Below, piece after piece: positions 38,888 to 51,039 of a stretch of DNA of 64,000 nucleotides; within the stretch, counting starts at the first letter, position 1, and each line of letters starts with the position of its first letter. Below the pieces are notes generated by a model that was not told where the DNA came from, did not search any database, and worked only from the letters and a program-made list of their open reading frames with translations. The position numbers were made by a program, and so were the translations under genes. This stretch comes from Holtermannia corniformis (lineage: Eukaryota > Basidiomycota > Tremellomycetes > Holtermanniales), in NCBI GenBank assembly GCA_001599935.1, contig BCIJ01000015.1:1-64000 (forward strand). The letters are read 5' to 3'.

Positions 38888-39225
38888 GGTGCGGTGTTGC
38901 TGCAGCGTGCCACTCGATATATGTCAGTACTTTGCCAGATTATATCTCGTCACGGCGGGATGAAAGGAGTAGAGTCGGCAGCCCGCCGCAAGTGCGAGAG
39001 CTATGCGTCGCGAAAGGAGGCTGCCGAGTGGTGGGATATCAATAGAGTTGCGGCAAGCGCGTCGCCGGTCGTTCGGCGGTGCGGCTGTGGCGGCGAGATT
39101 GAAAGGAGCGGACATTGATCCGTGTGAATTGAGCGCATGTTGTGGTTGTGGTTCCATTGTTTCAAAATTACATGTCGAGCACGTACTGCAATCCACCCAG
39201 CCCTCCTTACTCTTGATACAGCGCC
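38888..39225. other. Intergenic region
   Basis: About 340 bp between small gene d and the 3' end of PNO1. Frames here are short and overlapping; no feature recognised. Confidence 0.5.
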
Positions 39226-40161
39226 TCAGAACCGCTGCTTCATTCGCGCGCCGACGGTTCGAAGGTGTGCATACACCTTGCCTGGGGGTCGTCAGCTGGG
39301 TGTCAACGAGAGCGAGGCGGCGTACCGGGTGGAGACCCCAGGATGAGCGAGACGACTGCATCGCGCGCAATCTTGATATTCTGCACCGAGCCGAGGATGT
39401 GGACGTGCCTGCGCTGGCTCAGCATTTAACACTGACAAGGATCGAACGCACGTCTCTGCCAGCACGATCCGTGTTCTGCTTGCGTTCTCGATGGAGAATT
39501 TGACTTTACCGCCTTCGCCTGCGATACGGCCTGGATGGTTGTTAGCGCGGTAACCGGATCGAGGCCTACGCACCGATCGCACGACTGAGGTGATCCCCGT
39601 GCAGGGTCTTGACGTCTTTGATCTCAAAGCTGTCGAGGTAGAGGTCGTCTAGGCGGAGGAGGGCGAGTGCGTCGTTGACGTCGAACCCGAGCGCAAACGC
39701 CTTGACAAAGTCGGCACCCTTTTGCACGGCTCCAGAGTCGGGTGTGTGTGCTGATGTCTACGGGATTGCGGTCAGTAACGTTGAGACCCTGCGCACGGAC
39801 CCACCTTCATCTCAACACAGCGCCGCTTGACGTTCATCCTGACCTGCAGTCCCAGGTTCTCCACCATCGGACCGTACAGGTTGACCCACTCGCGCTTGAG
39901 CGGCGTCATGCGGTGCGGAGGGATGGGCACTCTACGGAACTCGTTCTTGAGGGCCGAGGTGGATTCCGTCTGACCGGTCAGAGCAGGGAACAGGGACGAC
40001 GACGGGCCAGCAGAGGTGGATGCGGATGCGGAAGGGTTGATCAGCACGTCGTCATCGACGTCCATGCTGCTGGACGCTGCTGGCGTCGAGTGCACTAGCG
40101 AGATTTCGGGCCGGGTCTCGAGCTGGGACTGGAGCGCCTTTGTCCGGTGTGATTTCGACAT
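39226..40161 (-). CDS. PNO1: Pno1/Dim2 KH-domain ribosome assembly factor
   Basis: Partner of the endonuclease Nob1 in 40S maturation. About 250 residues in four exons. The acidic/Ser-rich N-terminus leads to [24 protein letters not shown], then [18 protein letters not shown], an exon [20 protein letters not shown], and the KH domain [20 protein letters not shown] with [20 protein letters not shown]. The last intron splits [20 protein letters not shown], the highly conserved C-terminus of the family. ATG at 40161, TGA at 39226. Confidence 0.94.
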
Positions 40162-40448
40162 GGTTGAGGAGGTACAACGACGTAGAGTACGTATCAAGGC
40201 TCAGAGTGACGCCGTGTGGATGCTGCTGTGTGCTGTGACCGAGGATAGCTAGTTGGTAGACTCGCTCGCTGTCAGTCGAAAACTTGAACCGGGTGGCGAA
40301 TCGTGAAATCGGGTTGTAATGATGTGGCGGTGACGTGGGAATAAAGCACTAATACAACGTTATGCCGTCTCGACGTTGAACAAGTTCACTCTACACTTGA
40401 TCATTGAGCGGGTAGATTGCTGGTCAAGTGCTGCGTGGACAGCAGCGA

Positions 40449-42175
40449 TGAGTCAAGACCGTATTCAAGCACCAGCGCGGTCTTTGGAGCAATCCGACGC
40501 GCAGGGGTCCACCCAGCCAGGTATGTGCACCGAGGCCTCGGTCGCACCCCTTGGCATTGCAGGACCGTCGACGGGGCCTGGTAGCAGACGCAAGAACTCG
40601 AGAAGACGCAGGCAAGCTGCCGTAGGCCGCACCACTGGCAAACAGCGCGACGAGAGCATGACGGGCCCGGCTGCACGTCAGGATGGCCAAAGCGATGCAG
40701 CACAAGTCGACGCTGCGACCGCTGCGTTGGAGCTGCAGAAGCGTCAGCGCCAGGCTGCTCGGCTTGCACGCAACCTCCCACCGGAGAAGCAGCATATCGC
40801 CAAGGCGGTCAAGCAAGGCAAGGTCCTGCTTGGTGTTCCGCACGCACTCAGGCCCATGTCAGCCCCGCCGAGGCGCCTCGTGCCGGAAGCCGACACACCA
40901 GAGCCAGAGCCAACGATCGCGCACAAGATGCTAATCCGCAAGCAAGAGAAACAGCTCACCGACCTACGCGAGCAGAGGGACAATGCCAAGGCCAGAATTC
41001 AACAGCAGCAGCGTGATCTCGTGCATAAAGACTTGGTGAGTGCGCTGGTATCACGGCATCCAGGCTGACGAGCGCAGCAACTCGGCATCCACCAATCGGT
41101 CGTGATCCGGCTCAAAGGCATGATCTCCTGTCCGATCTGTCTGGAGATCATGGCCGAGCCGCATGTGTGGGTTTGGCACTGATCAGAATCAAACACTGAC
41201 GTCCCAGGCTCGTCCCATGCGGTCACACTGCCTGCCTCGACTGGTGAGTGCTTTGCGCTCGAACCCCGCTGACCCACAGCCTGTACGAGCACTTTCGGCG
41301 CAAAAACTGCCTTGCGATCCAGTCCAACGCTCCCAACATGTTCACTGGGGAACCCAACCGGACCGACACCGACATCCGGCAGCGTCAAAAGACGTGCTTC
41401 CTCTGCCGCGGCGCCGTCCTGCTCCGCCCGACTCCAATCTACCTCGCCCGAGAACTCGTCGAAGGCCTGATGGCAGCCCAGGGCCCTCGTCAGCCGCGCG
41501 ATCCCAAGCCGAGCGCACGCACCAAGATCAAGCGCCTCGCTCGACCCGACGGCGACATGTGGCGCTATACGTTTCTGCACAACGACGAGCGCCCAATGTG
41601 GTTTGACAAGAGTGATCAGGTCTGGCGCTGTGGCTGCGGCCAGGAGATTGATGGCGATTACTGTCCCCAAGGCTGCCCGGGCACGTTTGATGTGCGCGAC
41701 GGGGATCTGGAAGAGGCCGCGCTGCTGTTGGGCGTGGCGAGGGCGGCGCGGCTACGGCGTGGGCGCGGTGCAGAGACTCTGCCGGGGAACGCGGCCTCTG
41801 CGGGGTCGATAACCCCTGTAGCATCACCCATACACTTTGCTGAACTGGACGAAAGCCCGTCGGATATCGTCGCGATCTCAAGCGACGAAGAGACTGACGA
41901 CGAGGAAGAGCAAGAGCAAGACGACGACGACGACCGGCTGAGCTTTATCGTGTATTCTGACGAAGAGCACGAGGATCCGAGGCTCTCGCGCGGGCGCAAG
42001 CGTCGTCGAGTCGTCGAGTCGGAGGAAGAGTGCGTTCTTGACCATGTGCTGTGCAGGAGCTGACATTAGCCAGCGAATCGCTGTCTGACGACTTTGTGCC
42101 GCGAGTTGGGCCTGGGCCACAGAGTCAGAGGCGCCGCATCGCGTCTTCCGAGAGCGACGAGGAGGACGAGGAATG
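40449..42175 (+). CDS. RING-finger protein, probable E3 ubiquitin ligase
   Basis: Basic, disordered N-terminus, then a coiled coil (KQEKQLTDLREQRDNAKARI, residues about 150-190), then a C3HC4 RING: CPICLEIMAEPH, spliced to VLVPCGHTACLDCLYEHF, ending KTCFLCRGAVLLRPT. Splicing CAT-GT at 41165 to GCTCGTCCC restores the CGH knuckle. A second cluster, VWRCGCGQEIDGDYCPQGC (near 41620-41675), follows, and the C-terminus is an acidic tail with an NLS-like RGRKRRRVVES. The last exon boundary (near 42030-42070) is uncertain. Ligase activity is inferred from the RING. It is divergent from PNO1. Confidence 0.85.
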
Positions 42176-42341
42176 ATTGCATGACTGTGACGACCGTGTA
42201 CATAGCGATGCCACCGTTGTAGATGTCCGCCACTGTTCCGTGACTGTGCCACGTGGTGTGCACATTTCCGCGGCGCTCGCCAGAACCTGGTCGTCTTCTT
42301 CTTGGCCATTGCCCACGATAGCGACCTTGTTGAGAGCAGCC

Positions 42342-44042
42342 ATGGCCACACAGCGCGAAAAGAGGATCACGGTGCTCATCTCGGGATCTGGTATGTTGAT
42401 TGTGCAAGTGACAGGGCCGAGCTGACGGTGACTCCCCCTTTCTCGACCGCGCATCCAACACTACAACTGCTATGCGATAGGCACCAACCTGCAAGCGCTT
42501 CTCGACGCATCGCAAACGCCTCGCCTGCCTGGCCGGATCACCCATGTTCTGTCCTCGCGCTCGACCGCGTACGGCCTCGTCCGCGCCCAGTCGCACCCCT
42601 CAAAGCCGACGACGTCGCACTGTGCGCTCAAGACGTTCTTGTCGCGCAACCCAGGCGCGACCCGGGCTGATTACGACGCCGAGGTCGCCCGGCTCGTGCT
42701 CGAGTCCAAGCCGGACCTCGTCGTCCTTGCCGGATGGATGCATATCCTCAGCGAAGGGTTCTTGGATATCCTGGCTGGTGTCAAGGCTGCTCCGGCCAAA
42801 CCTGCGTTGCCTCCGCCCGACGTTGCCTCTGTTGCGGGTACTGAAGCTAGCTCGGGTGAGCACGAGGTCGAGCACGCACTGGTGTTCCCGATCCCAATCA
42901 TCAACCTGCACCCTGCGCTCCCGGGTGCTTTCGACGGCGCGCAGGCGATCGAGCGTGCGTTTGCGGCGTACAAGGAGGGCAAGGTGGCCGGGACGGGTGC
43001 CATGATCCACCGTGTGGTGAAAGAGGTCGATGCCGGCGAGCCCCTCGTCGTGCGCGAGGTCGAGATCAAGCCCGAGGACACGCTCGAGGATCTCGAAGCT
43101 CGCATGCACAATGTGAGTGTCCATGCGCTAGCTCGGCAGCTGACAGTGTCAGGTCGAGCACGAGATCATCGTCGAGGGCGCCCGGGTCGTGCTCGAGCAG
43201 CTCGACAGGCACCAGGCCGAGCTCGCGGCCGGCGACAAGGACAAGGCGCTCGTCGAAGGTCAAGATGTCGATGCGCTCGCCGACAAGCTCAAGAGCACCG
43301 AGATTGACTCGAGCGTGGCGTCCAGGGTGGGTCATGTCCCTCTACCCAGCCCGCTAACAGCGCAGCCCCTCGTCGTATGCGGACCGTCTGGTACCGGCAA
43401 GTCGACGCTGCTCACCAAGCTGTTTGCCGCGCACCCGGGCAAGTTTGGGTTCAGCGTCTCGCACACGACGCGCAAGCCCCGACCGGGAGAGGTCGACGGC
43501 GTAAACTACAACTTTGTCACGCGCGACGAGTTCATGGCCCGCGTCGCCAACAACGAGTTTCTCGAGTGGGCAGAGTTTTCCGGCAACTGGTCAGTGACAC
43601 GGCGCTCTGCAGCCGAGGCTGATCCACCAGCTACGGCACGACGTTTGCCGCGATCAATGCGCTCCACCCGCTCCGGTGCATCCTCGACATTGATACCCAG
43701 GGTGTGCGCATCCTCAAGTCGAACGCGCACAAGCAGTCGCCGCCGCTCGCACCCGTCTACCTCTTCCTCTCGCCACCCTCGATCGCCTCGCTCCGTGTCC
43801 GCCTCTCTGGCCGTGGCACCGAAACGGCCGACTCGCTGCAAAAGCGCCTCGACGCAGCCGTCGGCGAGATCGAGTACGCGCTCGAGGGCAACCACGACAT
43901 AGTGATTGTCAACGACGTCGTTGAGCGCGCGTACAGTGTGCTCGAGGCGATTGCCATGGGCTGGAAGGGGCCCGAGAGCGGGGACGCGCTCCCGGCGTTT
44001 GACCAGGAGCTCGCGGCGGGCGCGGACAAGGTGGGTGCGTAG
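42342..44042 (+). CDS. ADE8-GUK1: Fusion: GAR transformylase (ADE8) and guanylate kinase (GUK1)
   Basis: About 500 residues, five exons. The N-terminal half is phosphoribosylglycinamide formyltransferase (third step of purine synthesis): ITVLISGSGTNLQALLDAS, KPDLVVLAGWMHILSEGFLD, PIINLHPALPGAFDGAQAIE, GTGAMIHRVVKEVDAGEPLV, with a Pro/Ala-rich insertion of about 35 residues before the HPALPG motif. The C-terminal half is guanylate kinase: LVVCGPSGTGKSTLLTKLFA, GFSVSHTTRKPRPGEVDGVN, FLEWAEFSGN-SYGT, then DIDTQGVRILKSN and VNDVVERAYSVLE. The linker (43155-43365) has no in-frame ATG and no stop, and the 39-nt intron before the P-loop is divisible by three and open, so both spliced and unspliced forms keep the fusion. 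Stop TAG at 44040. Confidence 0.9.
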
Positions 44043-44496
44043 GTTGTTGTACCGGTTTTGGGCACTAGGGATGGGGATGCATCATCTAGATGGTATTGCC
44101 ACCGACCTCAAGCGCGAACCGACGATCGGGAATTCGGCGTTGGCGGTTATGGTAGGCGCGAGCAAGCGTCGCTATTATCACCCTGCGCGCGCCTATCGGG
44201 TTTAGGCCCCGCCCGCTCAGCTCCGGTCCGACTCGCTGCTTGTTGCACTGCTGCAGACTGCAAACTTCTTGTGCTCTATCAGCTTATCGCCTCCTTTGAC
44301 TCGCTCAGCATCCTTATCTCACTCAGCACAAGACCATCTAGACCCGCGCACCCGTGAGCGCCGTGTCAACCCGGCTCAAAGCGGCGTCATCTGACCTCGG
44401 TGATTTCGAACGCGCAGGATTCGATAATCGGCTCGGTGCACACGCATTCTCGAACAACGTCGCACAGACACTAGACCTAGATACACTGACACCAAC
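44043..44496. promoter_or_regulatory. Intergenic promoter region of the aminotransferase gene
   Basis: About 450 bp between two forward genes. GC-rich at first, then pyrimidine-rich near 44260-44345 (CTCAGCATCC...CTCACTCAGC), as is usual just upstream of basidiomycete transcription starts. No discrete site identified. Confidence 0.4.
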
Positions 44497-46296
<1,800 letters not shown>

Positions 46297-46453
46297 CTTT
46301 GCCATCCTTGATCGATCGATGCAACGCAGCTGTCCAAGTCGAGCGCTTAACCCTGCTAACCCCGGTGGCGAAACGCCGTTAGGATTTCCGCCCTTTGTGC
46401 TTGTTGCCACTGTTCGACAGTCGTTGCTGTCTTTTGACGACAAAGCACCCACC

Positions 46454-47727
46454 ATGACTTCAATGGCAGCAGCGCTCGCTGCCTCGCTCCCGCAGCCCAT
46501 CCCCATCGAGCAGCAGCAAAAGGAAAAAGAGGCCCAGCAGGCAAAGGTGCCCGCGAGGATGGAGGCCGCGTTGGATGTCGAGGCCGCGAGAGAGGTCGAG
46601 AGCGTCAAGCTCAACAGTCTGGTGTGTAGCACGCTTGCAAGCACGGCAGCTGACGCACACAGGTCCTGCTCAAGATCCTCAAGCATGCGACCGACCCGGC
46701 AGCTCCAGTCGCTCCTCAGGCTTATGGCTCGGATAGGAACGCGCCGCCTCAGACGGCCCTGTCGGCTCACCAGGATCGGATCGGTGTCTTGCTCGGTCTT
46801 GATCTCGAGGGCGTGATGGAGGTCGAAGACTCGTTTGGGTTGCCGGCCAACGACGTTGCCGGCTTTACCGGTCAGTCGCGCAGTCGCGGCGTGGCTTCAG
46901 CTCACTCTACAGGCAACTCGTACTCGTCCCGGCTGCTCCAACATGTCCGCGAGGTCGCGACACCCGACTCGCCCGTTGGCCTCTACCTCTCGACGCGCAA
47001 CGGTGGCTTTTTGACAAAACCCGTGCTGGATCTCCTCGGCTCGGTCGAGCGCGTCGCGGGCCGTGCAAAGGCCATCCTCGTCATCCACGACGCCAACGTC
47101 AAAGGCGAGCTCAGCGTCAAAGCTTACAAGCTGTCCGAGGGCTTGCGGGACGCGGCCAAGAGTGCCCGGTTCGACACGGCGTCGTGAGTCACGCGGGCTA
47201 CTGGTCCTAGCGCTAACGCTCGCAGACTGGTCGAGAACCGATTGACACCCCACAACCTGTTGACGCCGCTCGGCCTGAGCGTGACTTCACCCGCGTTGAT
47301 CGAAGCCTTTCTCAAGACGCTCGTGACTCCGACCGCGCCCACCTCGTCCCTCCGCAACCCCGCCGTCGCCCTACCACCCACGTTCCAACCGCTCCTCAAC
47401 TCGCTCACGACCTCGCTCCCGGCCACGCTCTCTTGCACGCTCGACGCCCTCACCCTCCACTCGCACGAAGCCAACAACCTCGCGTTCCTCTCGCGCCAGA
47501 TTGCGCGCGAAAAGGCAAGGCACGACGCCAACGTTGCCGAGCGCGCAGACGACAACGCGCGCAGGGCAAAGCAGGGGCTCCCAGAGCTCCCGCCGGTGAT
47601 GGAGCCCAGGGGGATGACAAAGGAACCGCAGAGGTTGGAGCTGCTGTGTCTGCTCGGCAGCGTCGAGGGCTTGGCCAAGGGCATGGGCGCAGAGGCCGCC
47701 AAGGGCTTGGTGCGGTGTTATCTGTAG
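46454..47727 (+). CDS. Translation initiation factor eIF3 subunit h
   Basis: MPN-domain scaffold subunit of eIF3. After an Ala/Gln-rich start, VESVKLNSL splices to VLLKILKHATDPAAP, the conserved start of the MPN core; then RIGVLLGLDLEGVMEVEDSF, VREVATPDSPVGLYLSTRNG GF, and AILVIHDANVKGELSVKAYK L. The JAMM metal residues are not conserved, as expected for a non-catalytic subunit. A helical C-terminal half (LAFLSRQIAREKARHDANVA ER) completes it. Three exons; TAG at 47725. The alternative, another MPN protein such as Rpn8, fits the C-terminal part less well. Confidence 0.82.
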
Positions 47728-48000
47728 ACTTGCATGGATCCTGATACGACTAGCGAGCCGAGGCTACGCTGGCAGCATACATGCGTTGCACAGATCGAAG
47801 ACGCTTGACAGGGTTGCCACGCGCACTCGGCGCGGCGCATCACACTCGGCGACGACGACGACGGCGATAGCATCAGCGACAGGTTGTAGCAAGTCGAGCA
47901 TCGCGTTGAGGATACTACACGCCAGGCTGTCATCCCTGCAGGCTAGCTGGCCCAACAGCCTGAGAACCACGGAGCTCCCTTTCACCCATCGGTCCGCAGC

Positions 48001-50562
48001 ATGAAGACGTCTTGGCTGGCCCTGGGCTTTGCTGCTCTTGCTGGCGCGCGAGCTTACACCGGTTTGTAGTCTCCGTACTTGAGACCCAAGAGCTCACGCA
48101 CAAACCATAGTCGAGATCAAAGATACCGATAATGTGCGCGAGGTCTGCTCGGGCATGTATGGCGGCAAACAGGCCTATGTCGAGCGTCAGTGTGCACTTT
48201 ATTCTCCGGCTGTGACTGGGTGCTGGATGCACTCGCGATGCTGATAACACCTGACAGTCGCGTTCAACGAGGCTTCGACCGGCCAGCTCGCAGTCGTAAT
48301 CTACGAATGGAAGGATGTGGGCTACCTCGGGGTCCAGACGCCCGATGACTCGGTCAGTGGTGCAGCACTCCCTGTGCGTATCCCGTCTCGCTATAACGAG
48401 GCTGATGGGCCGTAGAAAACATACATTTGCACATCCTCGGCCGGTACGTCTTCCCTGCAGCTTGCGCGTCTGACCCGCGGCAGTCCGCTCTGGCCTCTGC
48501 AGCTCGTCCGACCTCGGATCTTTCATCGTTTCTGGCTTGCCAGAGGGCAAAGCGATCAACGAGACGTCAATCTTCACGACCGGACTGCGCTTTGGCGAGG
48601 CTGATTACCCTGCCCCGACTCGTCCCAGCACGACGACAAGCGTATCGTACGAGCCGAGCAGTACGACCAGCGCAGACGACGCGCTGGACACAAGCTCAGA
48701 CGAGTGGTCTGAAGACCCAGCGACCGACGGCGAGACCGAGACTGAACCAGAGACGGGTGTCGAGGATGGAGACACGACTACGGTCTCGTCGAGCGTCGCA
48801 GACGCAATGACTGGAGGTCTCCCTTCGTTTGATGGCGCTCGCCGTCGACGCAGGGCCAAACGCCAGGACGAGACCGACGACGAGGGTTACGGCGCCGGTC
48901 AAGACGTCCCATCACCTGATGACACGCTGCCCGTCGAATATACCGAGCCTGCTACCGGTGATGACGAGTACGGCACCACACCCGCTGCCGGCTCGGGCTC
49001 GAGTACCACCCCCGACTCCCTGTTCGTGCCCGTGTACGGCGCACCAATCATCGTAGCCGTCCCCAAGACGGGCTACTGGTGCGTCGGCGTCGTGCCCGTC
49101 ACCCTCGTCACCGACAAGCGCGACACCACGCACGCCGAGTACTCTGGCCTCGTCTTGTTCAGGAACACGTTTGAAGGCGAGCTCCCGGCCGTCGAGTATC
49201 CCAAGATTGGCGTCAGTAGCCAAGGATCGCACACGGCCGAGGCTGACGCACGCAGTTTTACGCTTTCATGAGCTTGGTCTATGTCGTTCTTGGCGCCGCG
49301 TGGGCGTTCCTGTGCTTCAAGCACCGCTCGGAACTGCTGTGCGTTGCACCACGTAAATCTTGCATGCGCTCACACAGATAGCCAACTGCAATACTACGTC
49401 TCGGGCATGATTGCCTTTTTGGTGATTGAAAACCTAGGCAGCTTTGCATACTACCGCTTCATCAACAAGCACGGCGGTGGCACCTCGTCTTTCATCTTCT
49501 TGCTCGTCGGTGCGTCTGCCAAGCAGCCGAGCGCACGCCTGACTGTTCAGTCTCCATCCTCAACGCCGGTCGCAACTCGGCTTCCTTCTTCCTGCTGCTC
49601 ATCGTCGCCATGGGCTTGTCGGTCGTGACGCCGACCCTCGGCAGCGTCATGAACCGCATCCGGACATTGACCGTTGCCCACTTTATCTTTGGCGTCGTCT
49701 ACTCGCTCGGCACGGTTCAGGTCCAGCTCGAGGTGCGTACGATGACCAGGCGTCGGAATCGTGCTGACGCACCGCAGAGCGCTTCAATCTTTGTCGTCTT
49801 GCTCATGATCTTCCCGCTCGCTCTCACCCTCACGGCGTTCTTGATGTGGATCATCGTCAGCCTGAATGGTGAGTAGCGACCTCACGCGGCGAGACTGACG
49901 GCGCAGGCACGATCACCCACTTGGCCGCTCGCAAGCAGCGCCACAAGCTGAAAATGTTCAAAGCGCTCTATCGCATCCTCATGCTCGCCGTCATCGCCGT
50001 CGCCGCCTTCTTTGTAGTCTCATCGCTCAGCCTGTCGAATCGACTCGACGAGGGTGCGTAGCCTGATTCGATTTGACAACGCTGACGAGACAGACTACGC
50101 ACCGCGCAACTGGCGCTACCGCTGGATCATGCTTGACGGCTCGCTTGCGACAATCTACCTGTTTGTGTTTGCCTCCATGGCCTGGCTCTGGCGTCCAGTA
50201 AGTCGGCACAGGATCACTGGACCAGAGCTGATAAACAGTCGCGCGACAATGTCCGCTTCGTCATGTCCCAAGAGCTCGCACAGGACGAGGCCGAAGCCGA
50301 TGCAGAAGACTATGAGATTGGCAATCTCGAGAACGGTACCCATCGCCGGCTCGCGCAAGACGATGACGATGACGATGACGAGGCCAAACGCCTCGTCAGA
50401 GATGAAAACGTCGTCTTCCAGATGGGCGATGACAGCGATGACGAGGACGCCGAAGGCAGGAAGCAGGCGGCCAACGGCGGGTACCGCGATGCGGACAATG
50501 ACGAGGGCGGAGCCGAGGGCGAGGGAAGCGCCCAGCGCGAGCGTCAAGGCAAGGATGATTAG
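48001..50562 (+). CDS. Ptm1/GPR107-like seven-transmembrane protein
   Basis: Lung-7TM family Golgi/endosomal membrane protein. Signal peptide MKTSWLALGFAALAGARAY; luminal domain over several exons with an Asp/Ser/Thr-rich, unconserved stretch (48.65-48.97 kb) and a conserved VPKTGYWCVGVVPV segment. Seven membrane segments follow from about 49.25 kb: FYAFMSLVYVVLGAAWAFLC, YYVSGMIAFLVIENLGSFAY, then NSASFFLLLIVAMGLSVVTP, VAHFIFGVVYSLGTVQ, and later WRYRWIMLDGSLATIYLFVF. The cytosolic tail is highly acidic. About ten exons; TAG at 50560. Function in fungi is poorly defined. Confidence 0.88.
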
Positions 50563-50631
50563 TGCGGGAGGATGGCTAGGCTTAGAAGCACGGGGAATGT
50601 GACATAGTTCATCATGCAATCGCTAACCAAA

Positions 50632-51039
50632 TCATCCGCACAGCTTCCGCGCCAGCTCGCGCGCCACGGTAGACGCAGCGCGAATAGCCTCGCGCTTGGC
50701 TTTGTCACACTTTATGAACCCTGGGCCGCCAAACTTGCGCCAAATATATTCCAGCGCGACACCAAACTCGCTGTCGAATTCCTTGTTTGTATCTCGTCTC
50801 AACTCGACCGCAGTGAGGATGCAGATCAGATTATCCTCGCTTGGAGCCTCCTCGTTCATCAACGACGTGAGGCGGCTTTTGAGACCATCCAGAGCAGTTT
50901 GCTTGGCCAAGCTTGCGGTTCCCGATAGTACATGCTCGTCTCCCGTAGCAAGGTACCAAATGCTTCGAGCTAAAGTTCTGTCCTGGTCCGAGACTTGGCC
51001 AAGGTGACGTTCAAACTGTTCACCGGCTTCACTCGTCAT
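50632..51039 (-). CDS. Small intronless protein downstream of the ferric reductase
   Basis: 135 residues, ATG at 51039, intronless, soluble and helical (LKSRLTSLMNEEAPSEDNLI, then KAKREAIRAASTVARELARK LCG). It resembles the small tandem proteins elsewhere in size, strand and lack of introns, but I cannot align it confidently with them. The extended ferric-reductase frame ends in its ATG (ATGA overlap). Function unknown. Confidence 0.5.
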   Translation of the reverse strand: MTSEAGEQFERHLGQVSDQDRTLARSIWYLATGDEHVLSGTASLAKQTALDGLKSRLTSLMNEEAPSEDNLICILTAVELRRDTNKEFDSEFGVALEYIWRKFGGPGFIKCDKAKREAIRAASTVARELARKLCG

